Assembly: GCF_041435215.1 (NCBI RefSeq)
Contig: NZ_CP108394.1
Coordinates: 11,263,817-11,327,816, forward strand
Length of the DNA stretch: 64,000 nucleotides
Source: Streptomyces sp. NBC_01314
GTDB taxonomy: Bacteria > Actinomycetota > Actinomycetes > Streptomycetales > Streptomycetaceae
Direction: 5' to 3'
The notes beneath the pieces were generated by a model that saw only the letters and a list, made by a program, of their open reading frames with translations, was not told the origin of the DNA and ran no database searches. Position 1 is the first letter of the stretch. Every line of letters begins with the position of its first letter. The translations under genes and the position numbers were made by a program. Of the stretch, positions 1 through 7,580 are shown piece by piece.

Positions 1-143
1 CGCCCGTGTCCCAGGCGTCGGCGGGCGAGTGCGTCGGCGACCTCCTCGGTGGAGGTCCGCACACCCGCGGGCAGACCCTCGAGCACGGCGGTCAGGGCCG
101 GCCCGTGCGACTCGCCGGCGGTGAGCCATCGCAGAGTTGGCAA
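1..143 (-). CDS. aroC: Chorismate synthase, N-terminal part (runs off the window)
   Basis: The reverse strand from a TTG at 143 reads [20 protein letters not shown] and continues in frame to the window edge, about 47 residues. [13 protein letters not shown] is the N-terminal signature of chorismate synthase, which converts EPSP to chorismate with reduced FMN. A GAAGG ribosome site lies 7 bases upstream of the TTG, which decides the start. With aroK at 6011 this is the second shikimate-pathway gene in the segment. That suggests a pathway-dedicated copy boosting chorismate supply, but I cannot see whether another copy exists elsewhere in the genome. Only the first eighth of the protein is present, so activity cannot be judged. 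Confidence 0.88.
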   Translation of the reverse strand, partial: MPTLRWLTAGESHGPALTAVLEGLPAGVRTSTEEVADALARRRLGHG

Positions 144-524
144 GGCACTTCCTTCGTTCTGGTGGGCGGGCGGAGGCAAGCGGCCGGGACGCGGGCCGCG
201 ACGCGGACGCACGCGCGCCGCGCGGACGTACGGGCTGCGCGTGTCGTGCGGCTGGGAAGGGGAGGGCCGAGGGGGTGGTCGGGGGCCGGGGGTGGTCGGC
301 GGGCCCGTGCGGGCGTCGTACGACGGTGCAGGCGCCGTCCTCCAGCCGGCCCGCCATGCCATGCCCGGCGCGGCGGCGGGCACGGCGGCCGTCGGTTCGG
401 CACACCCGCCCGGCCTGCCCGGCGGGTGGCCGGCGGACAGGCCCCGGGCGCCGATGCCGAAGGCGGCAGGTGGTGCCCGGCTGCCGGGCCGGCCCGGCTG
501 GGAACAGCTCGGCGCGGGCGGCCG
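144..524. other. Gene-free gap between aroC and the aldolase gene
   Basis: These 381 bases lie upstream of aroC and downstream of the aldolase gene, both read on the minus strand. The open frames in either direction are Arg/Pro/Gly-rich and lack a ribosome site. I see no convincing gene or structured element. The gap probably contains the aroC promoter. Confidence 0.4.
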
Positions 525-1370
525 TCAGGCCGGGGCGGGCGCGCCGGCGCCGCCCGGCTCTTCCTGGAGCAGGTCGGGCTGCTCCGCGACGATCTCGTCC
601 CACAGCAGCTGGAAGCTGAAGCGGCCCAGTTCCTCGTCCCCGAAGCCTTCGCGGGCGGCCAGCGCCTGTTCGTGGGTGAGGGTGTGCGGGGTGCCCGCGG
701 CGAGGGCGAGGAGCTGCACCCGGGCGCAGCTGTCGTAGGTCAGGAACCAGTGCACGGCCTCGTCCAGGGAGCCGCCCACCGTGATCAGTCCGTGGTGGCG
801 CAGCAGGACGGCCCGGTTGTCGCCGATCGTCTCGGCGATGGCACGGCCCTGGGCCGGTGTCACGGAAGGCCCGTCGTAGGCGTCGTGGAGCACCTGGCGG
901 CCGTAGAACGCCGCCGATTCCTGGTCGATCGGTTCGAGCAGCCTGCCCAGGGCGCCCAGCGCCCGGGAGTGCGGGGTGTGGCCGTGCGCGGCGGCGGTGG
1001 CGCCGGGGTGCAGCTCGTGGATCTGTGAGTGGATCACGAACGCGCTGGGGTTGACCCGGTGGTGGCCGGCCACCACGGCACCGGCCGCATCGACGCAGAT
1101 CAGGTCGGCGACGCGGACCTGTCTGAAGGAGACGCCGAAGGGATTGACCCAGAAGCGGTCCTGGTGCTCGGGGTCGCGTACGGAGATGTGGCCGGATATC
1201 CCTTCCGCGAAGCCGTACTTCCCGAACAGCCTGATGGCGGCGGCCAGCCGCTGCTTGCGATGGCGGCGTGCCTCTTCGTACGTGGCGAAGCGCGGTTCGC
1301 CGGGAAGCGGCAGCCGGGTGGCGGTGGCGGCCAGGTAGGCGGGGCGGGGCTCGGTCGCGGTCGGGCTCAT
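525..1370 (-). CDS. Class II aldolase/adducin family protein
   Basis: A 281-aa protein of the zinc-dependent class II aldolase/adducin fold, the family of L-fuculose-phosphate aldolase and ribulose-5-phosphate 4-epimerase. Visible signatures are GISGHISVRDP, a metal-binding HGHTPHS stretch near residue 128, and LLRHHGLITVG near 195, which supplies the other His ligands. Family members cleave or rearrange hydroxy-carbonyl substrates. The substrate here cannot be told, and orphan members are common in secondary-metabolite clusters. It follows the FAD oxidoreductase gene by 58 bases on the same strand, so the two are probably co-transcribed. The ATG at 1370 precedes the conserved LFGKYGF region by about 45 residues, normal for the family. 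Confidence 0.85.
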   Translation of the reverse strand: MSPTATEPRPAYLAATATRLPLPGEPRFATYEEARRHRKQRLAAAIRLFGKYGFAEGISGHISVRDPEHQDRFWVNPFGVSFRQVRVADLICVDAAGAVVAGHHRVNPSAFVIHSQIHELHPGATAAAHGHTPHSRALGALGRLLEPIDQESAAFYGRQVLHDAYDGPSVTPAQGRAIAETIGDNRAVLLRHHGLITVGGSLDEAVHWFLTYDSCARVQLLALAAGTPHTLTHEQALAAREGFGDEELGRFSFQLLWDEIVAEQPDLLQEEPGGAGAPAPA

Positions 1371-1428
1371 TGGGCGGGCGGTCCTTCCTGGTGGGGTGGC
1401 TGGGTGCGGGCGGTGTGCCGGCGCGTCG

Positions 1429-2967
1429 TCAGGCGGCGGCCGGTTCGGCCTCGCTGCGGGCGGCGTCGACGGTGGCGCGGTGCTCGAGGATCGCGGCGAC
1501 GATGTCCTGGCTGCGGTCGACCAGGGAGGGGATGCCGAAGGTGAAGAACAGGGCTCCGGCGGCGATGTTGCCGAGCCCGTACAGACGCGGGTCGGGCCGC
1601 CCGTTGCTGGTGAGCCGGCTGGTGGCGCGGGCCAGCTGCAGTCCGCCGTGCGGGTGGCGGCTGACCGCGCGGGCCTTGACCAGGGAGGTCACCAGGGGCA
1701 GGGCGCCGGAGGGGATGCGCCCCTCGGAGGCGTTGACGGCGCTGATGACCTTGTCGGCGCGGAACGCGGTGCCGTCGGCGGCCAGGATGTCGAAGCCGCT
1801 CCCGTGGGCGGCCGTGATGTCGAGCAGGCCCGAGAACATCTCCAGCCGGCCCGCCTGCACCAGGTCGAGCACAACGGTGGCGCTGGAGGGCGGCATGGGG
1901 CAGCACAGGCTCATGAGGGTGCGGTAGTGGGCGCGCAGGACCTGGACCTTGTCCTCCTCGCGCAGCAGGGGCCATACGTCGGGTCCGGTCTCCGGCACGG
2001 CGCGCTGCAGGATGCGCATGCCCACCTGCGGCGAGTCGACCTCGCCGAGCTGGCGGCGCAGCCGGTCGACCGGGTCCTCCAGGTCGACGCGGATGATCTC
2101 CTCGATGACGCCGTCGAGATCCGCGCCGGCGTCCCTGAACTCCGCCCGCAGGACCGCGGCCACGTCCTCGATGGTCAGCCGGGGCCGCCCCTGGGCGGCG
2201 GTCCTGACCCGCACCGGCGTCATGTGGCGCAGTTCGAGGGGGGTGGGCCGCTGCCGTACGCCCGGCAGCACGCCGCGCCGCGACATCAGGCTGATGGGGC
2301 CCCGGTGGCCCCGGGAGGCGAGCGACAGGACGATGTCGATGGCGGTCAGTCCGCTGCCGATGACGGCCACGTGGTCGTCCTCACCGACCTCTGCCAGCGT
2401 GGCGGAGAGCGGGTAGGGGTCCGCGATGAAGCCGGGTGTGCCGCCCAGTTCGTAGACGTCCTTGGGGCTGTCGCCGCCGACGCACAGCACCGCGTAGTCG
2501 AAGGCCCGCGTCCGCCCCGGGCCGGTGCCCAGGAGCACCTGGCCCGGCATCCGGCCGGCGGCCTTCACCGCCTCTCCGACGATGTCGACGCGCCAGCCGT
2601 CGCGCCGCAGCCGGCCCAGGGCCGCGTACGCGGAGTCCTCCAGGTAGTCGCCGTAGACCGCGCGCGGCGCGAAGCGGGCTCCCGACAGCCGGTCGGTGTC
2701 CCGGGCCACGCCGGTGACGCGGTCGTGGGCCCGCAGCCAGCGCTCGAAGTGCCCGGGGTCGCCGGCCCGTACGGACATGTCGTCGGCCGTGGCGTTCACG
2801 CGCAGGATCTCGGTGTCGATCTGGTAGGCGCGGCCGCGCCACAGATGGGGCGAGGGTTCGAACACGGTGAGGCTGCCGGGCTCGCCCTCGCTCCGGGCCA
2901 GGGCGTCGATCAGGCAGACGGCCGCCGCGCCGCCGCCGACGACGCCGATCGAGATTCCAGAGGGCAT
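1429..2967 (-). CDS. FAD/NAD(P)-binding oxidoreductase
   Basis: A 512-aa flavoprotein starting MPSGISIGVVGGGAAAV. It has an N-terminal Rossmann dinucleotide motif (GVVGGGAAA), a second nucleotide-binding motif VAVIGSGLTAIDIV near residue 200, and a C-terminal YGLGNIAAGALFF segment. This layout matches the 'FAD-NAD(P)-binding' family related to N-hydroxylating monooxygenases and HpnW/SidA-like proteins. An upstream in-frame ATG at 3093 exists, but its extra residues are Arg-rich and unlike the family. AGGTGA lies 7 bases before the ATG at 2967, so I use that start. It lies between the LysR-type gene and the aldolase gene, all on one strand. The substrate is unknown. Confidence 0.8.
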   Translation of the reverse strand: MPSGISIGVVGGGAAAVCLIDALARSEGEPGSLTVFEPSPHLWRGRAYQIDTEILRVNATADDMSVRAGDPGHFERWLRAHDRVTGVARDTDRLSGARFAPRAVYGDYLEDSAYAALGRLRRDGWRVDIVGEAVKAAGRMPGQVLLGTGPGRTRAFDYAVLCVGGDSPKDVYELGGTPGFIADPYPLSATLAEVGEDDHVAVIGSGLTAIDIVLSLASRGHRGPISLMSRRGVLPGVRQRPTPLELRHMTPVRVRTAAQGRPRLTIEDVAAVLRAEFRDAGADLDGVIEEIIRVDLEDPVDRLRRQLGEVDSPQVGMRILQRAVPETGPDVWPLLREEDKVQVLRAHYRTLMSLCCPMPPSSATVVLDLVQAGRLEMFSGLLDITAAHGSGFDILAADGTAFRADKVISAVNASEGRIPSGALPLVTSLVKARAVSRHPHGGLQLARATSRLTSNGRPDPRLYGLGNIAAGALFFTFGIPSLVDRSQDIVAAILEHRATVDAARSEAEPAAA

Positions 2968-3176
2968 GTGTCTGTCACCTATCGGTTGGCGGACGACGCA
3001 CTTGCGGGGGCGGGGGACGAGAACACCGATGCCGGGACGTGCCCGGCGCCGGCTCGACGCACAGCGACTGTAGGAACGGATCGGGCCGTCCACTTGCCGT
3101 GCCGCGCACCGGGACTTGCGAAATCACGCCGGGGCGTGGCGTGCGGCGGTGCGGGCGGTGCCCGCACCGCCGCAGA

Positions 3177-3485
3177 TCACAGCAGCGCGCGCGGCCCCGC
3201 GGGACGCCGCGGGCCGTGGCCGTGCCGGGTGACCATGGCGATCTCGCGCCGGGCCGCCGCGGCTATGTCGATGATGCGCTCGGCGTGCGGCAGCAGCCGT
3301 AACCCCGCGTCCGTGAGGGAGAGCCGGCGCCTGCTGCGGTCGAACAGTTCGGCTCCCACGGCTTCTTCGAGGTTCTTGATCTGTGTGGTCACGGTCGACT
3401 GCGCGTAGTGGAGGTTCCTGGCGGCCCGCGTGATGCTCAACTCGGTCGCCACCTCACAGAACGCGCGCAGCTGCTGCAACTGCAT
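3177..3485 (-). CDS. HTH-only LysR-type regulator (no effector domain)
   Basis: A 102-aa protein that is essentially one LysR winged helix-turn-helix: MQLQQLRAFCEVATELSITR, then AARNLHYAQSTVTTQIKNLE and GAELFDRSRRRLSLTDAG. It then ends with a short basic tail (RHGHGPRRPAGPRALL). Normal LysR proteins are about 300 aa with a periplasmic-binding-protein-like effector domain, which is absent. The following 209 bases show no continuation, so this is either a naturally short regulator or a truncation fixed in the cluster. AAGGGGG sits 6 bases before the ATG. Upstream at 3520-3560 there is an unusual AT-rich stretch (T7, TATATTAT) suited to a promoter. It probably regulates neighbouring genes in cis. 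Confidence 0.78.
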   Translation of the reverse strand: MQLQQLRAFCEVATELSITRAARNLHYAQSTVTTQIKNLEEAVGAELFDRSRRRLSLTDAGLRLLPHAERIIDIAAAARREIAMVTRHGHGPRRPAGPRALL

Positions 3486-3591
3486 GAACCAGCCCCCTTT
3501 TTCTTCACACCCGCACGGCGTGCCGCCACCCCAATAATATACCAACCAACCCGTTTTTTTGGGGGTCGTCGGCCGGGCAGATCCGGGCACG

Positions 3592-3999
3592 TCAGTCGGA
3601 CATCGCGGCCGGCGACATCAGATCCCGGGCGATCTGGGGCAGCACCCGGTCCAGGAGAGCGTGGCCGTGGACGGCGCCCTCGGCGGTGCGCGGCACCTCG
3701 TCCACGGCCACGGCGTGCGCGTACAGCTCCGGCAGATTGCGCTGGCAGGCGGCGAGCACGGCCCGGCGCCCGGAGATCTCCTGGCGGGGCGCCGGCGCCA
3801 CGAACACCGCGACGACCGATCTGCCCAGCTCGGGCAGATCGGTCAGGACCACGGCGCACTCCCGCACACAGGACAGCTCCAGCAGCTCCCCTTCCAGGGC
3901 GAAGAATCCCCTCTCGAGGTCCACCTCCGGGGCGTCCTCGAACAGGTCGGGAAGATCGGGAAGGTCGGGCGGGCCGGGCGTGTGCGCGGTGGCGGTCAT
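3592..3999 (-). CDS. Stand-alone ANL C-terminal-subdomain-like protein
   Basis: A 135-aa protein resembling only the C-terminal lid of ANL adenylating enzymes (acyl-CoA synthetases and NRPS A domains). LELSCVRECAVVLTDLPELG corresponds to the 'hpaV.eaaVvg.pd' strand. VDEVPRTAEGAVHGHALLDR corresponds to 'vd.lPrt.sGKi.r..L', with the catalytic Lys replaced by Ala. The ATG overlaps the stop of the upstream ANL gene (ATGA at 3996-3999), so the two are translationally coupled. The Pro-Asp-rich N-terminus (PPDLPDLPDLFEDAPE) looks like a linker. Without the lid Lys it probably does not adenylate by itself. It may pair with, or be a duplicated lid of, its neighbour. Confidence 0.62.
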   Translation of the reverse strand: MTATAHTPGPPDLPDLPDLFEDAPEVDLERGFFALEGELLELSCVRECAVVLTDLPELGRSVVAVFVAPAPRQEISGRRAVLAACQRNLPELYAHAVAVDEVPRTAEGAVHGHALLDRVLPQIARDLMSPAAMSD

Positions 4000-5606
4000 G
4001 CGGAGATCTCCTGGTGCACGCTCTGCTCCAGCTGGAGGTTGAGGGTGATGATGGGGACCACCGCCTCCAGCAGTTCGGCGGTCCTGATCCGGCCGGTCGG
4101 GCTGTAGGGGATGGCGTCGACGGCGATCACGTGGGCCGGGATCGACGGCACCCGGCGGGCGCAGGCCGTTTTCAGGGCCGTATGACCGCTGACCTCGCGC
4201 CCGACGGCGACGGCGATGAACGGGACGACAAGGGCGTCGCCCCCCAGCGCGGGCAGATCGACCCGCACCACGGCGCTGTCGCGCAGGCAGGGCAGGTTCA
4301 GCAGGTCCGACTCCAGACGGAACAGCGCGGCGTCCATGGCGCCGTCCCGGGCCGCCGCCGGCACGCCCGAGCCGCGGCCGGTCAGGACGAGCCGGCCCTG
4401 CTCGTCGAGCAGGCCGAGGTCGTCGGTCACCAGGAAGCGCTGCCGGCCCGCGCCCGCGTCGAGGGTGACGAAGGCGTCCTCGCCGTCGAGGTAACCGTCC
4501 ATCACCTGGTGGCCGCGCACGGCGATACGGCCCGGGCGCCCGGCGGGCAGCACGGCGCCCGCGTGGTCGAGCACCACGACGGTGGTACCGAGCCCCGCCC
4601 GCCCGCTGCGCGCCCGGGTGACCTGCGACTCCTCCGGCGTGAGAACCGAGACGAGGCCGGCCTCGGGTGTGCTGTGGACCAGGTGCAGTACCGGGCCGAG
4701 CCGCTCCCAGGCCGCGTCGACCGCCCAGCGGCCCAGGTGGGTGCCGGGCGTCACCACGCAGCGCAGCCCCAAGGCGTGCACCGACGCGTCCGGGGCCGGG
4801 TGGGCGAGCAGCGCGAGGAGCACCCCGGGGTCCAGCACCGCGGTGGTGACCCGTTCGGAAGCGAGCTGCGCGGCCAGGGCCGCGGGATCGCGCATGGCCC
4901 CCAGCACCACGGTGGCGCCGACCGCGAGCAGAGTACGCGTCAGCTGCAGGGCCAGAGGCTGCCACAGGGACGCGGCCACGAGATGGACGTCGTGCGCGTC
5001 GAACCCGAACTCCTCGACCAGGTCGATCAGCGCGCGGGCCTCGGCCGCGGCGGCGCGCACCGCGACGCGCGGCCGGGACCCGCCGGGCACGACGGTGAGC
5101 CACTCGCGGTGCAGGGGAGCGGGAAGCCGCAGCGGCTCGCTCTCCAGCAGCGCCAGGAAATCCGGCCGCGTCCGCGGCGCCCCGGCCGTCCGCCCCGCCC
5201 CGTGACCGCTCCCGCCGTCCAGGACGACCCGCAGCGCCCTGTCCGCGCCCGGCCACGCGCAGCGCTCCAGCCGCGGCTCGAGCTCGGGGGAGACGAACAC
5301 CGCGCAGGGGCCGAGCAGTTCGAGTGCGGCCAGGAGCCGGTCCGGCTCCTGCGCCGGGTCCAGCCCCGTGCAGGGGATACCGAGCGTGGCGCAGGCCGCC
5401 ATGGCGACCGTGAGCTCCCAGCGCGGGCCGCAGAGGAAGACCGCGCGGAGCGGGCGGGCGTCGGGCAGCGCGCTCACCAGACCCGCGGCGAACCGGTCCA
5501 CCGCGTCGGCGAACCGGGCCCAGGACAGGCGCGTCGCACCGTCCACGACGGCGTCGGCGTCCGGGCGGACGGCCGCGTGCCGGCGGATGTCCTCAAGCTT
5601 GATCAT
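3996..5606 (-). CDS. Degenerate ANL-superfamily (AMP-binding) protein
   Basis: A 536-aa protein with the overall ANL order: an N-terminal domain (SWARFADAVDRFAAGL), a VTDDLGLLDEQGRLVLTGR hinge region (motif A7-like TGD), and a C-terminal lid ending VDAIPYSPTGRIRTAELL. Key motifs are altered. The phosphate loop that should read TSGTTGxPK appears as VVPGGSRPRVAV, the A5 motif is STPEAG, and the lid Lys is Arg. This suggests a non-adenylating or altered-substrate member. GGAGAA lies 5 bases before the ATG at 5606; an upstream in-frame ATG at 5699 overlaps the palindromic operator and is unlikely. It is followed by a coupled lid-like protein, and its promoter carries an ARE-like palindrome. Confidence 0.7.
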   Translation of the reverse strand: MIKLEDIRRHAAVRPDADAVVDGATRLSWARFADAVDRFAAGLVSALPDARPLRAVFLCGPRWELTVAMAACATLGIPCTGLDPAQEPDRLLAALELLGPCAVFVSPELEPRLERCAWPGADRALRVVLDGGSGHGAGRTAGAPRTRPDFLALLESEPLRLPAPLHREWLTVVPGGSRPRVAVRAAAAEARALIDLVEEFGFDAHDVHLVAASLWQPLALQLTRTLLAVGATVVLGAMRDPAALAAQLASERVTTAVLDPGVLLALLAHPAPDASVHALGLRCVVTPGTHLGRWAVDAAWERLGPVLHLVHSTPEAGLVSVLTPEESQVTRARSGRAGLGTTVVVLDHAGAVLPAGRPGRIAVRGHQVMDGYLDGEDAFVTLDAGAGRQRFLVTDDLGLLDEQGRLVLTGRGSGVPAAARDGAMDAALFRLESDLLNLPCLRDSAVVRVDLPALGGDALVVPFIAVAVGREVSGHTALKTACARRVPSIPAHVIAVDAIPYSPTGRIRTAELLEAVVPIITLNLQLEQSVHQEISA

Positions 5607-5666
5607 GGCTTCTCCGTGGGTGAGCCCCGGCTTCAGCGCAGGCCCCCGCGGAGCCCGACCCCAGAG

Positions 5667-5693
5667 AAACAAACCCGCATGCGGGTTTTCAAG
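5667..5693. promoter_or_regulatory. ARE-like operator (perfect 18-bp palindrome)
   Basis: AAACCCGCATGCGGGTTT at 5671-5688 is a perfect palindrome, preceded by AAAC. It resembles autoregulatory elements bound by gamma-butyrolactone receptors (ArpA/ScbR type). It sits in the 404-base gene-free gap between the ANL gene (minus) and aroK (plus), about 60 bases upstream of the former. The same 16-base left arm (AAACAAACCCGCATGC) recurs at 7386 upstream of the receptor gene itself. Shared sequence plus a receptor gene 1 kb away make operator function likely. The rest of the gap is C-rich and shows no gene. Confidence 0.7.
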
Positions 5694-6010
5694 CGGCATC
5701 GGAAAGTGTGATGAAAGGCCACCGCTGTGTCAGGTGCCCCTGCCGTCACGCACCCGCGGCCCCGCACAATCCCCGCACCGGCACACCCATCCCACCCGGA
5801 GGCCCCCTTGCCGAACGACCGGCCCGCCCCCCACCCGCACGCCACCGGCCCCACCCCGCCGGGCCCCCCTCCGCCGTTTCGCCCCCGCGACGAACAGGGC
5901 GGCCCGCACACTCCACACACCGCCCCCCACCCGCCCCCCACCGCCCAACGCGAGGCCGCCGCCGTTCCTGCCGTTCCTGCCGTTCCCGGCGGGCACGGGG
6001 GTGGACCGGC

Positions 6011-6526
6011 ATGAGGCCCGTCGCGGTACTGGTAGGACTGCCCGGAGCGGGCAAATCAACCGTGGGACGCCTCATGGCCGACCGGCTCGGGGTCGGATTC
6101 CGCGACACCGACGCCGACATCGAGGACCGCACCGGACGATCCGTCGCGGCACTCTTCGCCTCCGGCGGCGAACAGCGGTTCCGCGCACTGGAGCGGGCCG
6201 CGGTCCGCGCCGCACTCGCCGAGCACGACGGTGTCCTGGCGCTGGGCGGGGGCGCCGTCGTCGACCCGGCCACGCGCACACTGCTCCGGGGCGGCCCGGT
6301 GATCCATGTCGACGCCGACGTCCAGGAAGTGCTGGACCGCGGGGATGCCGCCGCGGGACGCCCGCTGCTCCACGGCGACGCCGCCGCCCGGCTCCGGGAA
6401 CTGGCCGTCAGGCGTGCGCCGCTCTACCGCGAGGTCGCCCGCGTCAGGGTGGGCGTCCAGGGCAGGAGCCCCGCACAGGTCACCCTCGCGGCCCTCGCGG
6501 CACTCGGGCTCCATCCGGCCGCCTGA
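6011..6526 (+). CDS. aroK: Shikimate kinase
   Basis: A 171-aa P-loop kinase, the usual length for AroK. It phosphorylates shikimate on the 3-OH using ATP. Walker A is GLPGAGKST at residues 9-17. The substrate-binding acidic pair is in DTDADIE, the FRALE motif follows, and GGGAVVDP is the shikimate-contact loop. RPLLHGD and REVARVRV complete the lid and C-terminal regions. I place the start at the ATG at 6011, just before the first strand; the upstream reading is a Pro/Arg-rich low-complexity stretch. No strong ribosome site is visible (GGGGGTGG at -12). It is the only plus-strand gene here, divergent from the ANL gene across the ARE-like site, so it is probably controlled by the butyrolactone receptor. 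Confidence 0.9.
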   Translation: MRPVAVLVGLPGAGKSTVGRLMADRLGVGFRDTDADIEDRTGRSVAALFASGGEQRFRALERAAVRAALAEHDGVLALGGGAVVDPATRTLLRGGPVIHVDADVQEVLDRGDAAAGRPLLHGDAAARLRELAVRRAPLYREVARVRVGVQGRSPAQVTLAALAALGLHPAA

Positions 6527-6637
6527 CCCCCGCCGGAGCGCACCCGCGTCCGGACGCAGGCTCCGCCGCCCGCTCCGCTACCCGCGGCGAACGGCGTTCA
6601 CCCGGCCGCCGCCTGCGCCTCCAGCTTCACCACGCTT

Positions 6638-7297
6638 TTAAGAGGGGGAGGATGTCAAGCGCTCCATCAGCCGCTTGCCGCGGCCGGAGGAGGTGTCGAG
6701 CCGCGCCAAAGTCTCAGGTGTCGCGATCGAGCGCGCGACGGCGCTGTAGAGCACCGCGATCCGTTCCTCCAGATCACCGCGGTCGTTCATCACCTCCGAC
6801 ATGAGCTGGACCCCGCCGAACGCTCCGACGATCATCTGCGCGGCGTCGTTCACCTCGACGTCCGGCAGCAGTTCGCCCAGCCGCTCCGCCTCGGTGAGAA
6901 TCCTCAGGTGCTCCTCGATCCACGCCTGGTACGGGACCCGGCGGTTGATCTCGTGCACCTGGTCCACCGCGAGCCGGATGCTGCCCTGCAGCAGCCGGTC
7001 GAAGGTCAGCCGGTGAGCCACCAGCAGCCCGATGTCCATGGCCTCCTGCAACTGCACCGTGGGCTCGCGGGGCGGCACCTCCAGATACTGGATCTGGCCG
7101 CTCACCTGCTCGTCCAGCACGGCCTGGGCGAGTTCCACCTTGGACGTGAAGTGGAAGTAGAAGGCCCCCTTCGTCACCCCGCACCGGTTGTAGACGTCCT
7201 GGATCGTGGCCCCCGCGTAACCGTGTTCCGCGAAGACCTCCCCGGCCGCATCCAAGATCGCCCGTCGTGTCCTGAGCGCTCGCTCCTGCCGTGCCAC
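6638..7297 (-). CDS. Gamma-butyrolactone receptor-type TetR regulator
   Basis: A 219-aa TetR-family protein with an N-terminal HTH (RTRRAILDAAGEVFAEHGY, then VYNRCGVTKGAFYFHFTSK). The C-terminus is typical of ArpA/ScbR receptors, e.g. VGAFGGVQLMSEVMNDR and a ligand-pocket Trp in YQAWIEEH. These proteins repress antibiotic and regulatory genes until a gamma-butyrolactone or butenolide signal releases them. The start is GTG at 7297 with GAGGGGAGG 4-12 bases upstream; the longer reading to 7399 runs through the operator. An ARE-like half palindrome at 7386 lies just upstream, consistent with autoregulation. No AfsA-type synthase lies in the window, so it may be an orphan pseudo-receptor. Confidence 0.85.
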   Translation of the reverse strand: MARQERALRTRRAILDAAGEVFAEHGYAGATIQDVYNRCGVTKGAFYFHFTSKVELAQAVLDEQVSGQIQYLEVPPREPTVQLQEAMDIGLLVAHRLTFDRLLQGSIRLAVDQVHEINRRVPYQAWIEEHLRILTEAERLGELLPDVEVNDAAQMIVGAFGGVQLMSEVMNDRGDLEERIAVLYSAVARSIATPETLARLDTSSGRGKRLMERLTSSPS

Positions 7298-7385
7298 GCG
7301 ACCTCCCCTCTGTACTCGGGCCGCCCAGGGCGGAACGGCTTCCTGTGACCTACGGCGAGCCCGCTCCCGATCTCGACATTCACAA

Positions 7386-7410
7386 AAACAAACCCGCATG
7401 CCTGTACCTT
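7386..7410. promoter_or_regulatory. ARE-like operator upstream of the butyrolactone-receptor gene
   Basis: AAACAAACCCGCATGC at 7386-7401 is identical over 16 bases to the left arm of the palindrome at 5667. The right arm has decayed to CTGTACCTT. It lies about 90 bases upstream of the TetR start, where an autoregulatory site is expected. Confidence 0.6.
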
Positions 7411-7580
7411 ATCGGCCGCAATGGGGATCATCCAGAGCCCCTGGACCATGCGTCCCCCACCCGCCGGGAAATCACCCGCGCCGCCACCCCGCCACCCCGG
7501 TCCGCCGGACCCGGCAACCGCCGGACCCGGCCCGGGCGACCGGCGGCCCGACGCGGCAGAAGAAACACCCGGGAAGCCCC

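Noticed and set aside
3520..3560. A third ARE site upstream of the LysR-type gene (ACCAACCAACCCGTTTTTTT)
   Set aside because: The arms do not form a convincing palindrome and share only ACCCG with the other two sites; a simple AT-rich promoter explains it.
3408..5711. A 767-codon plus-strand open frame opposite the ANL genes
   Set aside because: Low-complexity Arg/Gly/Ala text with no motif; the minus strand has coherent ANL domains with ribosome sites and an ATGA overlap.
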